Notes: generated by a model from the sequence alone, not told the origin. 64,000 nt of DNA from Asticcacaulis sp. EMRT-3 (GCF_030027245.1 NZ_JASERT010000001.1:248001-312000); one strand, 5' to 3'; positions 51,197 through 60,723 are shown, numbered from the stretch's first letter. Program-made: numbers and translations.

Positions 51197-54070
51197 ATGA
51201 AAACCTTGATGATTTCGGCGTCGATGCTGGCGCTTATGATGACGGCGGGGGCTGCGACAGCCGGTACGTTCGACAAGACCCCGACCGGTGTGGTGGTGCA
51301 TCCTGACAGCGGCCCCGCCAAAGAGGTGCGGCTTGAGGTGATGGCCCCCAATATCATCCATGTGCTGGCGCTCGATGATCCCGACCGCGTGCAGGTCAAG
51401 TCGCTGATGACGGTGGCAAAGCCCGTGGCGGGGGATTACAGCGTGACGCAGGATGGCAAAACGGTCATTCTGAATGCCGGTCAGGCCACGGCGCGCGTGT
51501 CGCTTGCCACCGGTCTTGTTACCTTTGATAATGCCGAGGGCCAGACGGTTCTGACCCAGGCCGCCGAACAGATCAAGCCGGTCACCGTCGAGGGCAAGTC
51601 CTTCGTCGCCGTCGCCGCCCAGTTCAATACGGGCACGGACGAAGGCTTTTACGGCATGGGCCAGCACCAGAACGCCCAGATGAACCTCAATGGCGAAGAC
51701 ATTTTGCTGTCGCAGCACAATATGGATGTGGCCGTGCCGTTCGTCGTTTCGACGAAGAATTACGGCCTGTTGTGGGACAATGACTCGATCACGCGCTGGG
51801 GCAATCCGACGCCCTATGCGCTGATGAGCCGCGACCTCAAACTGACCACGCCGGACGGCCAGCCCGGCCTGACCGCCAGATACTATGTCGATGGCAAGCT
51901 GGTTCTGACGCGCACCGAAAGCGACATCCGCTATCAGTACTTAAAGGACGTGGCCGAGAACTGGCCCGATACGCCCGCCCTCAGCAAGCAGGCGACGCAG
52001 GGCAAGACAGTCAAGGTGGTGTGGGACGGCACCCTGACCTCTGACATTTCCGGCGTCCATAAGATGCAGCTCTATGCCTCCGACTATGCCGATCTGACGA
52101 TTGACGGCAAGCCGGTGATGGATGTGTGGCGGCAGGGCTGGAACCCGTGGTATCACAATTTCACCGTCAATTTCCTGGCGGGCCAGCCGGTCAAATTCCA
52201 CCTCGAATGGCAGCCTTCGGGCGGCATGGTGGCCGTGACCCACGACAATCCGCAAAGCCCCGCCGACACCCATTCGCTGCAATTGTCATCCGAAGTCGGC
52301 ACCGGGCTCAACTATTACTTCATCGCCTCGGATTCGATCGACGGCTCGATCGCCGGTTACCGCACCCTGACGGGTCAGGCGCCCCTGATGCCGAAATGGG
52401 CCTATGGCTTCTGGCAATCGCGGCAACGCTATGAGACGCAAGACCAGCTTCTCGGCGTCGTGGCCGAATATCGCAAGCGCGGCTGGCCGCTCGATAATAT
52501 CGTGCAGGACTGGTTCTACTGGCCGGAAGACCAGTGGGGCAGCCACACCTTCGATAAGACGCGCTTCCCCGATCCGAAGGCGATGGTCGATGAGGTGCAT
52601 AAGGAACACGCCCACATCATGATTTCGATCTGGGGCAAGTTCTACGCCAATACCGCCAATTACAAGGAGCTGGATGCCAAGGGCTATATGTTCGAGCAGA
52701 ACGTGAAAAATGGCACGCGCGACTGGGTGGGCAAAGGCTATCTCAACAGCCACTATTCGCCCTATAATCAGGAAGCGCGCGACATCTATTACCGCCAGCT
52801 AAAGGACACGCTGATCCCGCTTGGCTTCGACGCCTGGTGGATGGACAATACCGAGCCGGACATCAATTCCAACGAACGTCCCGCCGACTTCGCCAAACTG
52901 ATCACCCCGACCCAGATGGGGCCGGGCGCCCTGGTGCATAACCCCTACGCCCTGATGAACACCGAGGCCATGTATGATGGCTTAAAGCGCGACGAGCCGG
53001 ACACACGCCAGTTCATCCTGACCCGTTCGGGCTTTGCCGGTATTCAGCGCAATGCGGCGGCGGTCTGGTCGGGCGATACGGCCGGACGCTGGAACAATCT
53101 GTACGATCAGATCGCGGCGGGCGTGAACTTCTCCATGTCGGGTATTCCCAACTGGACGCACGACATCGGCGGCTATGCGCAGGAGACGCGCTATCAGGGG
53201 CCGGGGGCGGGCGAGGCGCAGGAAAACCGCGCCACCGGCACCCACGCCGTCAAGCCGGAGGACATGGCGGAATGGCAGGAACTGAACCTGCGCTGGTTCG
53301 AGTTCGGCGCGCTGTCGCCCTTGTTCCGCAGCCACGGCGAGGTGGTTAAGCGCGAGATTTACAATATCGCGCCGGACGGCTCGGACATGCAAAAGGCGAT
53401 GGTCTGGTATGACGACCTGCGCTACCGGCTGATGCCCTATATCTACACGGTCGCGTCCAACACCTATTACCATTCCGGCACGATCATGCGCGGTCTGGTG
53501 ATGGATTTCGAGAACGACGAAAAGGCGCGTGACATCAAGGACGAATATCTGTTCGGCCATGCCCTGCTGGTGGCACCGGTGACGCAATACAAGGCGCGCA
53601 ACCGCGATGTCTATTTCCCGGCAGGGGCCAACTGGTATGATTTTTATACCGGTCAGAAGATCACCGGCGGGCAGACGGTCAATATGGTGGCACCGGTGAC
53701 GCAGATTCCGCTCTATGTGCGCGCCGGATCGATCCTGCCGATGGGGCCGGTGACGCAATATGTCGATGAAAAGCCCGATGCGCCTTTGACGATCAATGTC
53801 TATACCGGGGCGGACGGCACCTTCAGCCTCTATGAGGATGACGGCGTGACCAATGGCTATACGCGCGGCCAGTATAGCCGCATTCCGTTCGCTTACGATG
53901 ATCGCACCGGCAGGCTGACCATTGGTGCGCGCACCGGCAGCTATCCGGGCATGGTGGCGACACGAACCTTGCATGTGCGCTTCATCACGCCGGGGCAGGC
54001 CACCACCGACTTCGACAAGGCCGACCAGACCGTCACCTATAATGGCGCAGAACTGACGGTGACGCGGTAA
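51197..54070 (+). CDS. Alpha-xylosidase/alpha-glucosidase, GH31 with PA14 insert
   Basis: 957 residues from ATG 51197 (a longer reading starts in the repeat). Signal peptide MKTLMISASMLALMMTAGAATA. N-terminal beta-sandwich, then a PA14-like insert (about 270-370: TVKVVWDGTLTSDISGVHKMQLYAS, PWYHNFTVNF), then the GH31 barrel with nucleophile Asp550 in WWMDNTEPD and acid/base Asp627 in WSGDTAGRW, and C-terminal beta domains. The PA14-bearing type is known for alpha-xylosidases acting on xyloglucan oligosaccharides. Substrate inferred. Confidence 0.9.
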   Translation: MKTLMISASMLALMMTAGAATAGTFDKTPTGVVVHPDSGPAKEVRLEVMAPNIIHVLALDDPDRVQVKSLMTVAKPVAGDYSVTQDGKTVILNAGQATARVSLATGLVTFDNAEGQTVLTQAAEQIKPVTVEGKSFVAVAAQFNTGTDEGFYGMGQHQNAQMNLNGEDILLSQHNMDVAVPFVVSTKNYGLLWDNDSITRWGNPTPYALMSRDLKLTTPDGQPGLTARYYVDGKLVLTRTESDIRYQYLKDVAENWPDTPALSKQATQGKTVKVVWDGTLTSDISGVHKMQLYASDYADLTIDGKPVMDVWRQGWNPWYHNFTVNFLAGQPVKFHLEWQPSGGMVAVTHDNPQSPADTHSLQLSSEVGTGLNYYFIASDSIDGSIAGYRTLTGQAPLMPKWAYGFWQSRQRYETQDQLLGVVAEYRKRGWPLDNIVQDWFYWPEDQWGSHTFDKTRFPDPKAMVDEVHKEHAHIMISIWGKFYANTANYKELDAKGYMFEQNVKNGTRDWVGKGYLNSHYSPYNQEARDIYYRQLKDTLIPLGFDAWWMDNTEPDINSNERPADFAKLITPTQMGPGALVHNPYALMNTEAMYDGLKRDEPDTRQFILTRSGFAGIQRNAAAVWSGDTAGRWNNLYDQIAAGVNFSMSGIPNWTHDIGGYAQETRYQGPGAGEAQENRATGTHAVKPEDMAEWQELNLRWFEFGALSPLFRSHGEVVKREIYNIAPDGSDMQKAMVWYDDLRYRLMPYIYTVASNTYYHSGTIMRGLVMDFENDEKARDIKDEYLFGHALLVAPVTQYKARNRDVYFPAGANWYDFYTGQKITGGQTVNMVAPVTQIPLYVRAGSILPMGPVTQYVDEKPDAPLTINVYTGADGTFSLYEDDGVTNGYTRGQYSRIPFAYDDRTGRLTIGARTGSYPGMVATRTLHVRFITPGQATTDFDKADQTVTYNGAELTVTR

Positions 54071-54080
54071 CTAAGAAAAA

Positions 54081-54238
54081 CCCCTCTCCCCATGAATATG
54101 GGGAGAGGACGAGAGCCGAACGCAGTGAAGGCGATCGGGTGAGGGGCTGTCCGCCGACCGAGCGCAAACGTCTGACAGCCCCTCATCCGACCTCCGCTAC
54201 GCGGCGGCCACCTTCTCCCCACAGGTGGGGAGAAGGGA
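54081..54238. repeat. Intergenic palindromic repeat, family B
   Basis: CCCCTCTCCCCATGAATATGGGGAGAGG left, CTTCTCCCCACAGGTGGGGAGAAGG right, GATCGGGTGAGGGGCTGTC and GACAGCCCCTCATCCGACC inside. Between GH31 and cfa. Confidence 0.85.
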
Positions 54239-54349
54239 TTCCTCCCTTGCCAACGGTAAAATCGGGGTCATATTGAAGGGGGCCTTGCGATCCGCATGGC
54301 TTCTCCAAACGTATATCATGCGTGTCACCTTCTTTCATGAGGCCGCCCG

Positions 54350-55576
54350 ATGACGACCCCCCAACCCGTTTCCGTCGATCTGAAATCCCTGCCGTTTGCG
54401 GCGCGCAAAGGCGTTCAGACCCTGCAAAAGGTCTGGGCCTTCGGCACGCTGCATATCGTCTTTCCCGATGGCCGTTCCTTAAGCCTGACCGGCGATCAGC
54501 CGGGGCCTGCGGGCACCTTGCTGGTCAAGGATTTCCACTTCATGAAGCGGGTTTTGACCTCAGGCGATATTGGCTTTTGCGACGGCTATAAGGAAGGCGA
54601 ATGGGATACGCCCGACCTCGCCACTTTGCTGGAGGTGCTGACGCTCAATTCGGAAAAACTGGGTCAGTTGTTTACCGGCAATATCGTCACGCGCACGATC
54701 AATAACTGGCTGCATGGTTTACGTAAAAATACCAAAAAGGGCTCGCAGCGCAATATTTTCGCCCATTATGATCTCGGCAACAGCTTTTATGATCAGTGGC
54801 TCGATCAGAGCATGACCTATTCGTCGGCCCTGTTTGACGGCGATAAGTTTCAGACATCGCAGGATCTGAGCGCGGCCCAGACGGCCAAATATGCGCGTCT
54901 GGCGCAACTGGTTGATCTCAAGCCCGGTCAGCATGTGCTGGAAATCGGCTGCGGATGGGGTGGTTTCGCCCAGTACGCGGCTGAAATGGGCGCGCACGTC
55001 ACCGGCGTCACCATTTCGCCCGCCCAGGCCGATTACGCCATCGCGCGCATGGCCAAACTGGGCCTCAGCGACCGGGTCGATATTCGCCTGATGGATTACC
55101 GCGACATCGAGGGCCAGTTTGACGCCGTGGTGTCGATCGAGATGTTCGAGGCGGTCGGGGAAACCTATTGGGGCGCCTATTTCGACAAGCTGCGCGACGT
55201 GCTGAAAAAGGGCGGCAAGGCGGGCTTGCAAATCATCACCATCGCTGACGATATGTTCGAGGATTACAAGTCACGCGCCGATTTCATCCAGAAATATGTC
55301 TTCCCCGGCGGCATGTTGCCCTCGGCGCAAAAGCTGGTGGAGCAGACGCAAAGGGCGGGCTTAAATCTCGTCTCCAATTTCCGTTTTGGGCAGGACTATG
55401 CCGAAACGCTCAAGCAATGGGGCCAGCGCTTCGAGGCAGCGTGGAAAGAGGGCCGCATCCAGGGCTTCGACGCGCAGTTCCGCAAGCTGTGGCTGTTTTA
55501 CCTGGCCTATTGCGAGGCCGGTTTTCGCACCGAACGCACCAATGTCGTGCATCTGCAATTGCAAAGGGCCGATTGA
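54350..55576 (+). CDS. cfa: Cyclopropane-fatty-acyl-phospholipid synthase
   Basis: 408 residues. Lipid-binding N-terminal part (YKEGEWDTPDLATLLEVL), then NIFAHYDLGNSFYDQWLDQSMTYSSALF and the SAM-binding VLEIGCGWGGFAQYAAE (about 198-214), SIEMFEAVGETYWGAYF. It adds a methylene group across unsaturated phospholipid chains. Its 3' end (from 55504) is echoed by a degraded copy at 56183, with AT-rich DNA between. Confidence 0.95.
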   Translation: MTTPQPVSVDLKSLPFAARKGVQTLQKVWAFGTLHIVFPDGRSLSLTGDQPGPAGTLLVKDFHFMKRVLTSGDIGFCDGYKEGEWDTPDLATLLEVLTLNSEKLGQLFTGNIVTRTINNWLHGLRKNTKKGSQRNIFAHYDLGNSFYDQWLDQSMTYSSALFDGDKFQTSQDLSAAQTAKYARLAQLVDLKPGQHVLEIGCGWGGFAQYAAEMGAHVTGVTISPAQADYAIARMAKLGLSDRVDIRLMDYRDIEGQFDAVVSIEMFEAVGETYWGAYFDKLRDVLKKGGKAGLQIITIADDMFEDYKSRADFIQKYVFPGGMLPSAQKLVEQTQRAGLNLVSNFRFGQDYAETLKQWGQRFEAAWKEGRIQGFDAQFRKLWLFYLAYCEAGFRTERTNVVHLQLQRAD

Positions 55577-55707
55577 GGTGGCAATCTATGATCCGTGCAA
55601 ACCCAGTTGAGTTATAGGCGCTGGGATTTAATGCATTTGGTGCGCGTTGGATTATAGAGAATATACAGAATTTTTCCAGATGATTGCTTGTAGGTGTTTA
55701 ATCCAAC

Positions 55708-56070
55708 ATGAAATCCGAAATATTAAAAAAGATAGCTACCGGAGTTGCAATACTATTTTTATCCATTGCATTCTATGTAATATTTCCAAATAAAGGATTC
55801 ATTATATTTGCATTTTGTGGTGCTTTTTATGTCTCAGTTCCACTTTTAATGAATTATAGTAGGAGTATTTTGTTTTGGTTTGCCGCAATTGTATTGGCAA
55901 TAATTCATGCATATATTATTTCGATATGCAATTTCATACAGCCACCTCGTATTATGTTGTATTTTATGATGACGGTTATTCCTATTGATGCATTTGTAAT
56001 TTACTATCTGCTGCTTTGGTCAATGCGCCTGTTGCATGTCTCGCCTGCCAATAAAAATAATAAATCTTAA
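55708..56070 (+). CDS. AT-rich small membrane protein, unknown
   Basis: 120 residues with four hydrophobic helices (about 8-25, 28-48, 52-75, 82-106) and a polar, Asn/Lys-rich tail (HVSPANKNNKS). No family recognised. Codon use is strongly AT-rich (ATA, TTT, AAT) against the surrounding GC-rich genes, so it was probably acquired. It lies between the true cfa end and a second cfa-like 3' end. Confidence 0.7.
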   Translation: MKSEILKKIATGVAILFLSIAFYVIFPNKGFIIFAFCGAFYVSVPLLMNYSRSILFWFAAIVLAIIHAYIISICNFIQPPRIMLYFMMTVIPIDAFVIYYLLLWSMRLLHVSPANKNNKS

Positions 56071-56129
56071 AAACTTTGATAATAATGACACCTATATACA
56101 TGCGCCATGAAGTTGACGGTCACTGTCAC

Positions 56130-56263
56130 CGGTTGAGCAGGAAATTCGGCAATGCCAGCCTCTATGCCTTGCTGCATGACTCGGCCTATTGCGAGGTCGG
56201 TTTTCGCATCGAACGCGTCCATCTTGTGCATCGGTAATTGCAGCGCGCCAATTGAGGCAGCCA
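56130..56263 (+). pseudogene. Degraded cfa 3'-end remnant
   Basis: GGCCTATTGCGAGGTCGG, TTTTCGCATCGAACGCG and CAGCGCGCCAATTGAGG match, with small changes, the last ~80 bases of cfa (55504-55582). In one frame it reads SAYCEVGFRIERVHLVHR, like LAYCEAGFRTERTNVVHL of Cfa. Interrupted upstream by stops. It lies in the 305-bp gene-free stretch 56071-56375; nothing else is recognised there. Confidence 0.75.
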
Positions 56264-56375
56264 TAAAAAACTTGTCTCCCTGCGTCAGGGACGTTACCAA
56301 CGGCCCTCACTTATCGATCTGATGCGAATCCGGTGGCTAAAGCCTGTGGTATTTGCCTGATCCAGGGGGCCTTGT

Positions 56376-57011
56376 TTGCGCGACGACACCAGCCAGAAAC
56401 CGGACGCACAGGCCGCGAAGCGCCGCATGGGGGCGATCACCCTTGTGCGGCATGGCGAGCCGGCCTTGTCGCGCCGGGTCAAGCTGGACTGGCGCGGCTA
56501 TGTCGACTGGTGGGCCCGATATGACGAGGCAGGGTTGCTGGCAGGCCAGACGCCGCCGCCGATCCTGCATCAGTTCGCCCGCGACGCCAAATATATCTAT
56601 TCGTCCACCCTGCCGCGTTCGATAGAGACGGCGCGGGCCATCTGCGGCCAGCGCCCGTTTGTGCAACTGCCTGAACTGATCGAAGCGCCCCTGCCGCCGC
56701 CGCATCTGCCATCCTTTATCAAGCTGACGCCCAACAGCTATGCCTGGGGGTTTCTGGCGCGGGTGTGCTGGTGGTATCTCAATATCCACGGCGATGTGGA
56801 GGGCCGCGAACCGGCCAAGATTCGCGCCCGCAAGATGGCGAAATTTCTGTACGATAAGGCCAGCGAAGGCGGCGATGTGCTGGTGCTGGCCCACGGTTTT
56901 TTCAATCTGATGATCAGTATTGAACTGAAAAAGATGGGCTATATAAAGACTCTGGAAGAGGGCTTCAGATACTGGGGCTGCCGCCGCTACGAACTGAGGA
57001 AGACGCGATGA
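56376..57011 (+). CDS. Histidine phosphatase family protein
   Basis: 211 residues from TTG 56376 with AGGGGGC at 56364-56370; ATG 56427 is an alternative. Phosphohistidine motif TLVRHGEPA (about 22-30), second catalytic His in VLVLAHGFFNL, and a SSTLPRSIETARAI segment typical of phosphoglycerate-mutase-like phosphatases. Substrate unknown. It overlaps xseB by four bases (ATGA), so it leads the xseB-ispA-dxs operon. Confidence 0.85.
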   Translation: MRDDTSQKPDAQAAKRRMGAITLVRHGEPALSRRVKLDWRGYVDWWARYDEAGLLAGQTPPPILHQFARDAKYIYSSTLPRSIETARAICGQRPFVQLPELIEAPLPPPHLPSFIKLTPNSYAWGFLARVCWWYLNIHGDVEGREPAKIRARKMAKFLYDKASEGGDVLVLAHGFFNLMISIELKKMGYIKTLEEGFRYWGCRRYELRKTR

Positions 57012-57253
57012 GCGAAGCCAATCCCACTGCCGAACTGTCTTTTGAAGCTGCGCTGGCCCAGCTTGAAAAGATCGTGGCCGAACTGGAATCCGGGCAGGCC
57101 CCGCTCGAAAAGTCATTGGCTCTTTATCAAAAAGGCGCTGAACTGAAGGCTCTGTGCGAGGCGCGGCTGGAAGCGGCGCGTTTGCAGGTCGAAAAGATTT
57201 CGCTCAATAGCGCTGGCGGCGTCGAAGGTGTTGCGCCTGCGTCCTTTGAGTAA
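57008..57253 (+). CDS. xseB: Exodeoxyribonuclease VII small subunit
   Basis: 81 residues, normal size. [34 protein letters not shown] is the conserved XseB helix pair. With XseA it forms the exonuclease VII that degrades single-stranded DNA. The order xseB-ispA-dxs is common in proteobacteria. Confidence 0.96.
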   Translation: MSEANPTAELSFEAALAQLEKIVAELESGQAPLEKSLALYQKGAELKALCEARLEAARLQVEKISLNSAGGVEGVAPASFE

Positions 57254-57270
57254 AATGTAAGGATTTGTCC

Positions 57271-58182
57271 TTGACCCCCATCGCCGCCAATTCCGATCTG
57301 CCGCCTCTGGCCGTGCGCATGAACGAAACCGCCGATCTGGTGACGATGGCGCTCGATCAGTTGCTGCCGCACGGCGAAGGCCCGGAAAGCCGCCTCACCG
57401 AAGCCATGCGCTATGCCGCGCTTGGGCCGGGCAAGCGTCTGCGGCCGTTTTTCGCGCTGGAAGCGGCGCGTCTGTTCGATGCCGACGAAAATACCGTGCT
57501 GCGCGCCGCCTGTGCGCTGGAATGTATCCACGCCTATTCTTTGATCCACGATGATCTGCCGTGCATGGATGATGACGATCTGCGTCGTGGCCAGTTGACC
57601 GTGCACCGCGCCTATGACGAGGCCACCGCCGTGCTGGCGGGTGATGCGCTGCAAAGTGTGGCCTTTGAAATTCTGGCCCATGAAGACACCCACGAAGACC
57701 CGCTGGTGCGCTGCGAACTGGTGCAGCTTCTGGCGCGGGCTTCGGGCGCGCAGGGCATGGCGGGCGGTCAGATGATCGACCTTCTGGGCGTGCAGGACGA
57801 TCTGGGCGGGGTGGCGCGGATGCAGCGCCTGAAAACCGGCGCCCTGATCGTCTATGCCTTTCAGATTCCGCTGGTGGTGGCCAATGCCTCTGATCGTGAT
57901 GGTCTGGCCCTCAGCCATTTCGCGCAGGACTTGGGATTGGCCTATCAGATTGCCGATGACCTGCTTGATGTCGAGGGCGATCCCGATCTGCTTGGCAAGG
58001 GGGCGGGCGGCAAGGATGCGGCCAAGGGCAAGACCAATTTCGTCACCCTGCTCGGCCTCGAAGAAGCCAAGGCGCGCGTGCGGATTTTGAGCGATCAGGC
58101 CAAATCACGGCTTGATATTTTCGGTCACGACGCGCGATACTTGCGCGATAGTGTTGACTTCGTTCTTAATCGGCGCAAATGA
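57271..58182 (+). CDS. ispA: Farnesyl diphosphate synthase (polyprenyl synthetase)
   Basis: 303 residues from TTG 57271, with AAGGA at 57259-57263; TTG 57265 would leave too little spacing. First Asp-rich motif [14 protein letters not shown] (about 105-118), second DDLLDVEGD (about 227-235), and [15 protein letters not shown] near the start. It condenses IPP with DMAPP/GPP to farnesyl diphosphate. Operon with xseB and dxs. Confidence 0.95.
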   Translation: MTPIAANSDLPPLAVRMNETADLVTMALDQLLPHGEGPESRLTEAMRYAALGPGKRLRPFFALEAARLFDADENTVLRAACALECIHAYSLIHDDLPCMDDDDLRRGQLTVHRAYDEATAVLAGDALQSVAFEILAHEDTHEDPLVRCELVQLLARASGAQGMAGGQMIDLLGVQDDLGGVARMQRLKTGALIVYAFQIPLVVANASDRDGLALSHFAQDLGLAYQIADDLLDVEGDPDLLGKGAGGKDAAKGKTNFVTLLGLEEAKARVRILSDQAKSRLDIFGHDARYLRDSVDFVLNRRK

Positions 58183-58223
58183 GCCGCATCCGGGGACGAA
58201 CCCCGGTGGGTGCCCCTTTTTAA

Positions 58224-60161
58224 ATGTCCGATAGTCCTATTCCAGAAACACCTGTTCTCGACCGTCTTGCCAACCCTGCCGATATTCGGGGCTTAAGCCT
58301 GGCTGATGTCAGGGCGCTGGCCGATGATGTGCGCGCCGAAACCATTGGCGTGGTATCGAAGACCGGCGGCCATCTGGGTTCGGCGCTCGGCGTGGTGGAA
58401 CTGACCGTGGCCCTGCATCATGTGTTTGAGACGCCGCGCGATATTCTGATCTGGGATGTCGGCCACCAGACCTATCCGCACAAGATCCTGACCGGGCGGC
58501 GCGACCGGATGCGATCCTTACGTCAGGGCGGCGGGTTGTCGGGCTTTACGCGCCGCTCGGAAAGCCCTTACGATCCGTTCGGCGCGGCCCACGCCGCCAC
58601 CTCGATCTCGGCGGCGCTTGGCTTTTGCGCGGCGCGCGACCATAAGGGCGACGATTATAATGTGGTGGCGGTGATTGGTGATGGCTCGCTGTCGGCGGGC
58701 ATGGCCTATGAGGCGATGAACAATGCCGCCGAAACCACCAAGAACCTGACCGTCATCCTCAACGATAATGATATGTCGATTGCCCCGCCTGTGGGCGGGA
58801 TGAGTGCCTATCTGGCCAATCTGGTATCGGGCGGGGCCTATCAGAAGCTGCGCCGTTTCGGCAAGAGCGTGGCCGAACGCCTGCCGCGCGGTCTGTTCGA
58901 GATGGTGCGCAAGGGCGAGGAGTTTTCGCGCACCTATGTGACCGGCGGCACCTTTTTCGAGGAACTGGGCTTCTACTATGTCGGGCCGATCGACGGCCAT
59001 AATATCGAGCATCTGGTGACGGTGCTGAAGCGGGTGCGTGAGATCAATGACCGCCCGGTGCTGGTGCATGTGGTGACGCAGAAGGGCAAGGGCTATACGC
59101 CTGCCGAAACCGCCGCCGACAAATATCATGGCGTGGCGAAATTCGACGTGATCACCGGCGAACAGGCGAAACCCAAGGCCAATGCGCCCAGCTATACCGA
59201 TGTCTTCGCCTCCGAACTGATCAAACAGGCGCGCGCCGATGACCGCATCGTGGCCATCACCGCCGCCATGCCTTCGGGCACGGGGCTCGACCGTTTCGCC
59301 GAGGTCTTCCCGACGCGCACCTATGATGTCGGTATTGCCGAACAACACGCCGTCACCTTCGCCGCCGGACTGGCCGCCGACGGCATGAAGCCGTTCTGCG
59401 CGCTGTATTCAACCTTTTTGCAGCGCGGCTATGATCAGGTGGCGCATGATGTTTCACTGCAAAACCTGCCGGTGCGTTTTGCTATCGACCGGGCCGGTCT
59501 GGTGGGGGCTGATGGCGCCACCCATGCCGGGGCGTTCGACATCGGCTATCTTGGGGCCCTGCCCAATATGGTGGTGATGGCCGCGTCGGATGAGGCGGAG
59601 CTGGCCGCCATGATCGCCACCGCCGCCACCTATGATGACGGCCCCAGCGCCTTCCGCTATCCACGCGGCGAGGCCACCGGCATTGCCATGCCCGAACACG
59701 CGCAGGCCTTAACCATCGGCAAGGGACGGATCGTGCGCGAAGGTTCCAAGGTGGCCATCCTGTCGCTGGGCACACGGCTCGGTGAGGCGTTGAAGGCCGC
59801 CGATCTGCTGGCGGCGCGCGGGCTTTCGGCCACGGTGGCTGATGCACGCTTCGCCAAGCCGCTCGATACCGAACTGGTTTTGCAACTGGCGCGCCATCAT
59901 GAATGCCTGATTACGGTGGAAGAGGGCGCGATGGGTGGCTTCGGTGCCTTTGTGCTGCACTATCTGGCGGGCGAGGGCGCGCTGGATGCGGGCCTGAAAA
60001 TCCGCACCCTGACCCTGCCGGATGTCTATCAGGATCAGGATTCGCAAAGCCGTCAATATGCCGATGCGGGCCTTGATGCACACGGTATCGTGCTGACAGC
60101 GCTGAAAGCGCTGGGCCTCGACGAAGCGCAGGCCGCGCGGCAGCTCAAGTCGTCATCATGA
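58224..60161 (+). CDS. dxs: 1-deoxy-D-xylulose-5-phosphate synthase
   Basis: 645 residues, typical length. TPP-binding [17 protein letters not shown], the His of [14 protein letters not shown], and the pyrimidine-domain [15 protein letters not shown]. Last residues Lys/Ser-rich. It makes DXP, the first step of the MEP isoprenoid pathway and a precursor of thiamine and pyridoxal. 41 bases after ispA. Confidence 0.97.
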   Translation: MSDSPIPETPVLDRLANPADIRGLSLADVRALADDVRAETIGVVSKTGGHLGSALGVVELTVALHHVFETPRDILIWDVGHQTYPHKILTGRRDRMRSLRQGGGLSGFTRRSESPYDPFGAAHAATSISAALGFCAARDHKGDDYNVVAVIGDGSLSAGMAYEAMNNAAETTKNLTVILNDNDMSIAPPVGGMSAYLANLVSGGAYQKLRRFGKSVAERLPRGLFEMVRKGEEFSRTYVTGGTFFEELGFYYVGPIDGHNIEHLVTVLKRVREINDRPVLVHVVTQKGKGYTPAETAADKYHGVAKFDVITGEQAKPKANAPSYTDVFASELIKQARADDRIVAITAAMPSGTGLDRFAEVFPTRTYDVGIAEQHAVTFAAGLAADGMKPFCALYSTFLQRGYDQVAHDVSLQNLPVRFAIDRAGLVGADGATHAGAFDIGYLGALPNMVVMAASDEAELAAMIATAATYDDGPSAFRYPRGEATGIAMPEHAQALTIGKGRIVREGSKVAILSLGTRLGEALKAADLLAARGLSATVADARFAKPLDTELVLQLARHHECLITVEEGAMGGFGAFVLHYLAGEGALDAGLKIRTLTLPDVYQDQDSQSRQYADAGLDAHGIVLTALKALGLDEAQAARQLKSSS

Positions 60162-60194
60162 AAAACGGCCTCCCGTGAGAGAGGCCGTTTTTTG
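60162..60194 (+). terminator. Terminator after dxs
   Basis: AAACGGCCTC-CCGTGAGA-GAGGCCGTTTTTT, starting one base after the dxs stop. Confidence 0.88.
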
Positions 60195-60296
60195 CTTATA
60201 GCGCCGATCTGATGGAATCAAATCGGCGCTATAAGTCTTTGTTTTATCGCTCTTCCTTATCCAAAAAGTGGATCCACTTTTTTGGGGAAACGCTCT
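60195..60296. repeat. Family-D convergent-intergenic element
   Basis: Hairpin 1 CTTATAGCGCCGAT...ATCGGCGCTATAAG encloses CTGATGGAATCAA; then TCTTTGTTTTATCGCTCTTCC, hairpin 2 AAAAAGTGGATCCACTTTTTT and GGGGAAACGCT. The linker and loops match the copy at 19512 nearly base for base, while stem 1 differs completely but still pairs. Its end forms part of the stop codon of the gene at 60295. Confidence 0.8.
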
Positions 60297-60723
60297 AATT
60301 GCCAAGGATGATCGAGGCGATCAGGCCGGAGGTGATGCCAGCCAGCACATAATCGCCATCGACATAGCGCCATTCATAGCCGCGCGGCGGGCGGCTCAGA
60401 TGGTAGCGGTGATAATCGACGCGGTAGCCGTGGTTCCAGTAGTCGCGCGGCATATAGCCACCGCGCCGCCAGCCGGAATGATCATAGTGACGCACATAAT
60501 GATGGCCGCGATCATGGCCGCCACGGTCGTGGCCGCCGCGATCATAGCCGCGGTCATTGTGGCCCCGATCATGGCCGCCGCGGTCATTGTGGTCACGATC
60601 ATAGCCGCGTTCGCTATGGCCGCGATCATGGCCGGAAGAGTAGGGCGCGGCTTCCGCCGCCGTGCCGATGGCCAGACTACCTGCGAGAACACAGATGGCG
60701 GCGGTTGTCAGGATACGTTTCAT
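60295..60723 (-). CDS. RcnB-like periplasmic protein with His/Asp/Gly/Arg repeat
   Basis: 142 residues from ATG 60723. Signal peptide (MKRILTTAAICVLAGSLAIGTAAEAA). Residues ~32-75 are a tandem repeat of HDRGH/HNDRG-type units. The C-terminal part (YHLSRPPRGYEWRYVDGDYVLAGITSGLIASII) matches the RcnB domain, involved in nickel/cobalt homeostasis in E. coli. The repeat is a plausible metal-binding segment. Converges on dxs. Confidence 0.82.
   Translation of the reverse strand: MKRILTTAAICVLAGSLAIGTAAEAAPYSSGHDRGHSERGYDRDHNDRGGHDRGHNDRGYDRGGHDRGGHDRGHHYVRHYDHSGWRRGGYMPRDYWNHGYRVDYHRYHLSRPPRGYEWRYVDGDYVLAGITSGLIASIILGN

Noticed and set aside
877..54238. CRISPR arrays
   Set aside because: The repeats are dispersed, palindromic and not regularly spaced, and there are no cas genes.
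58190..58206. Hairpin CCGGGG-ACGAA-CCCCGG between ispA and dxs as a terminator
   Set aside because: No T run directly after the stem (GTGGGTGCCCC intervenes before TTTTT); kept out of the feature list because termination here would split an otherwise conserved operon.
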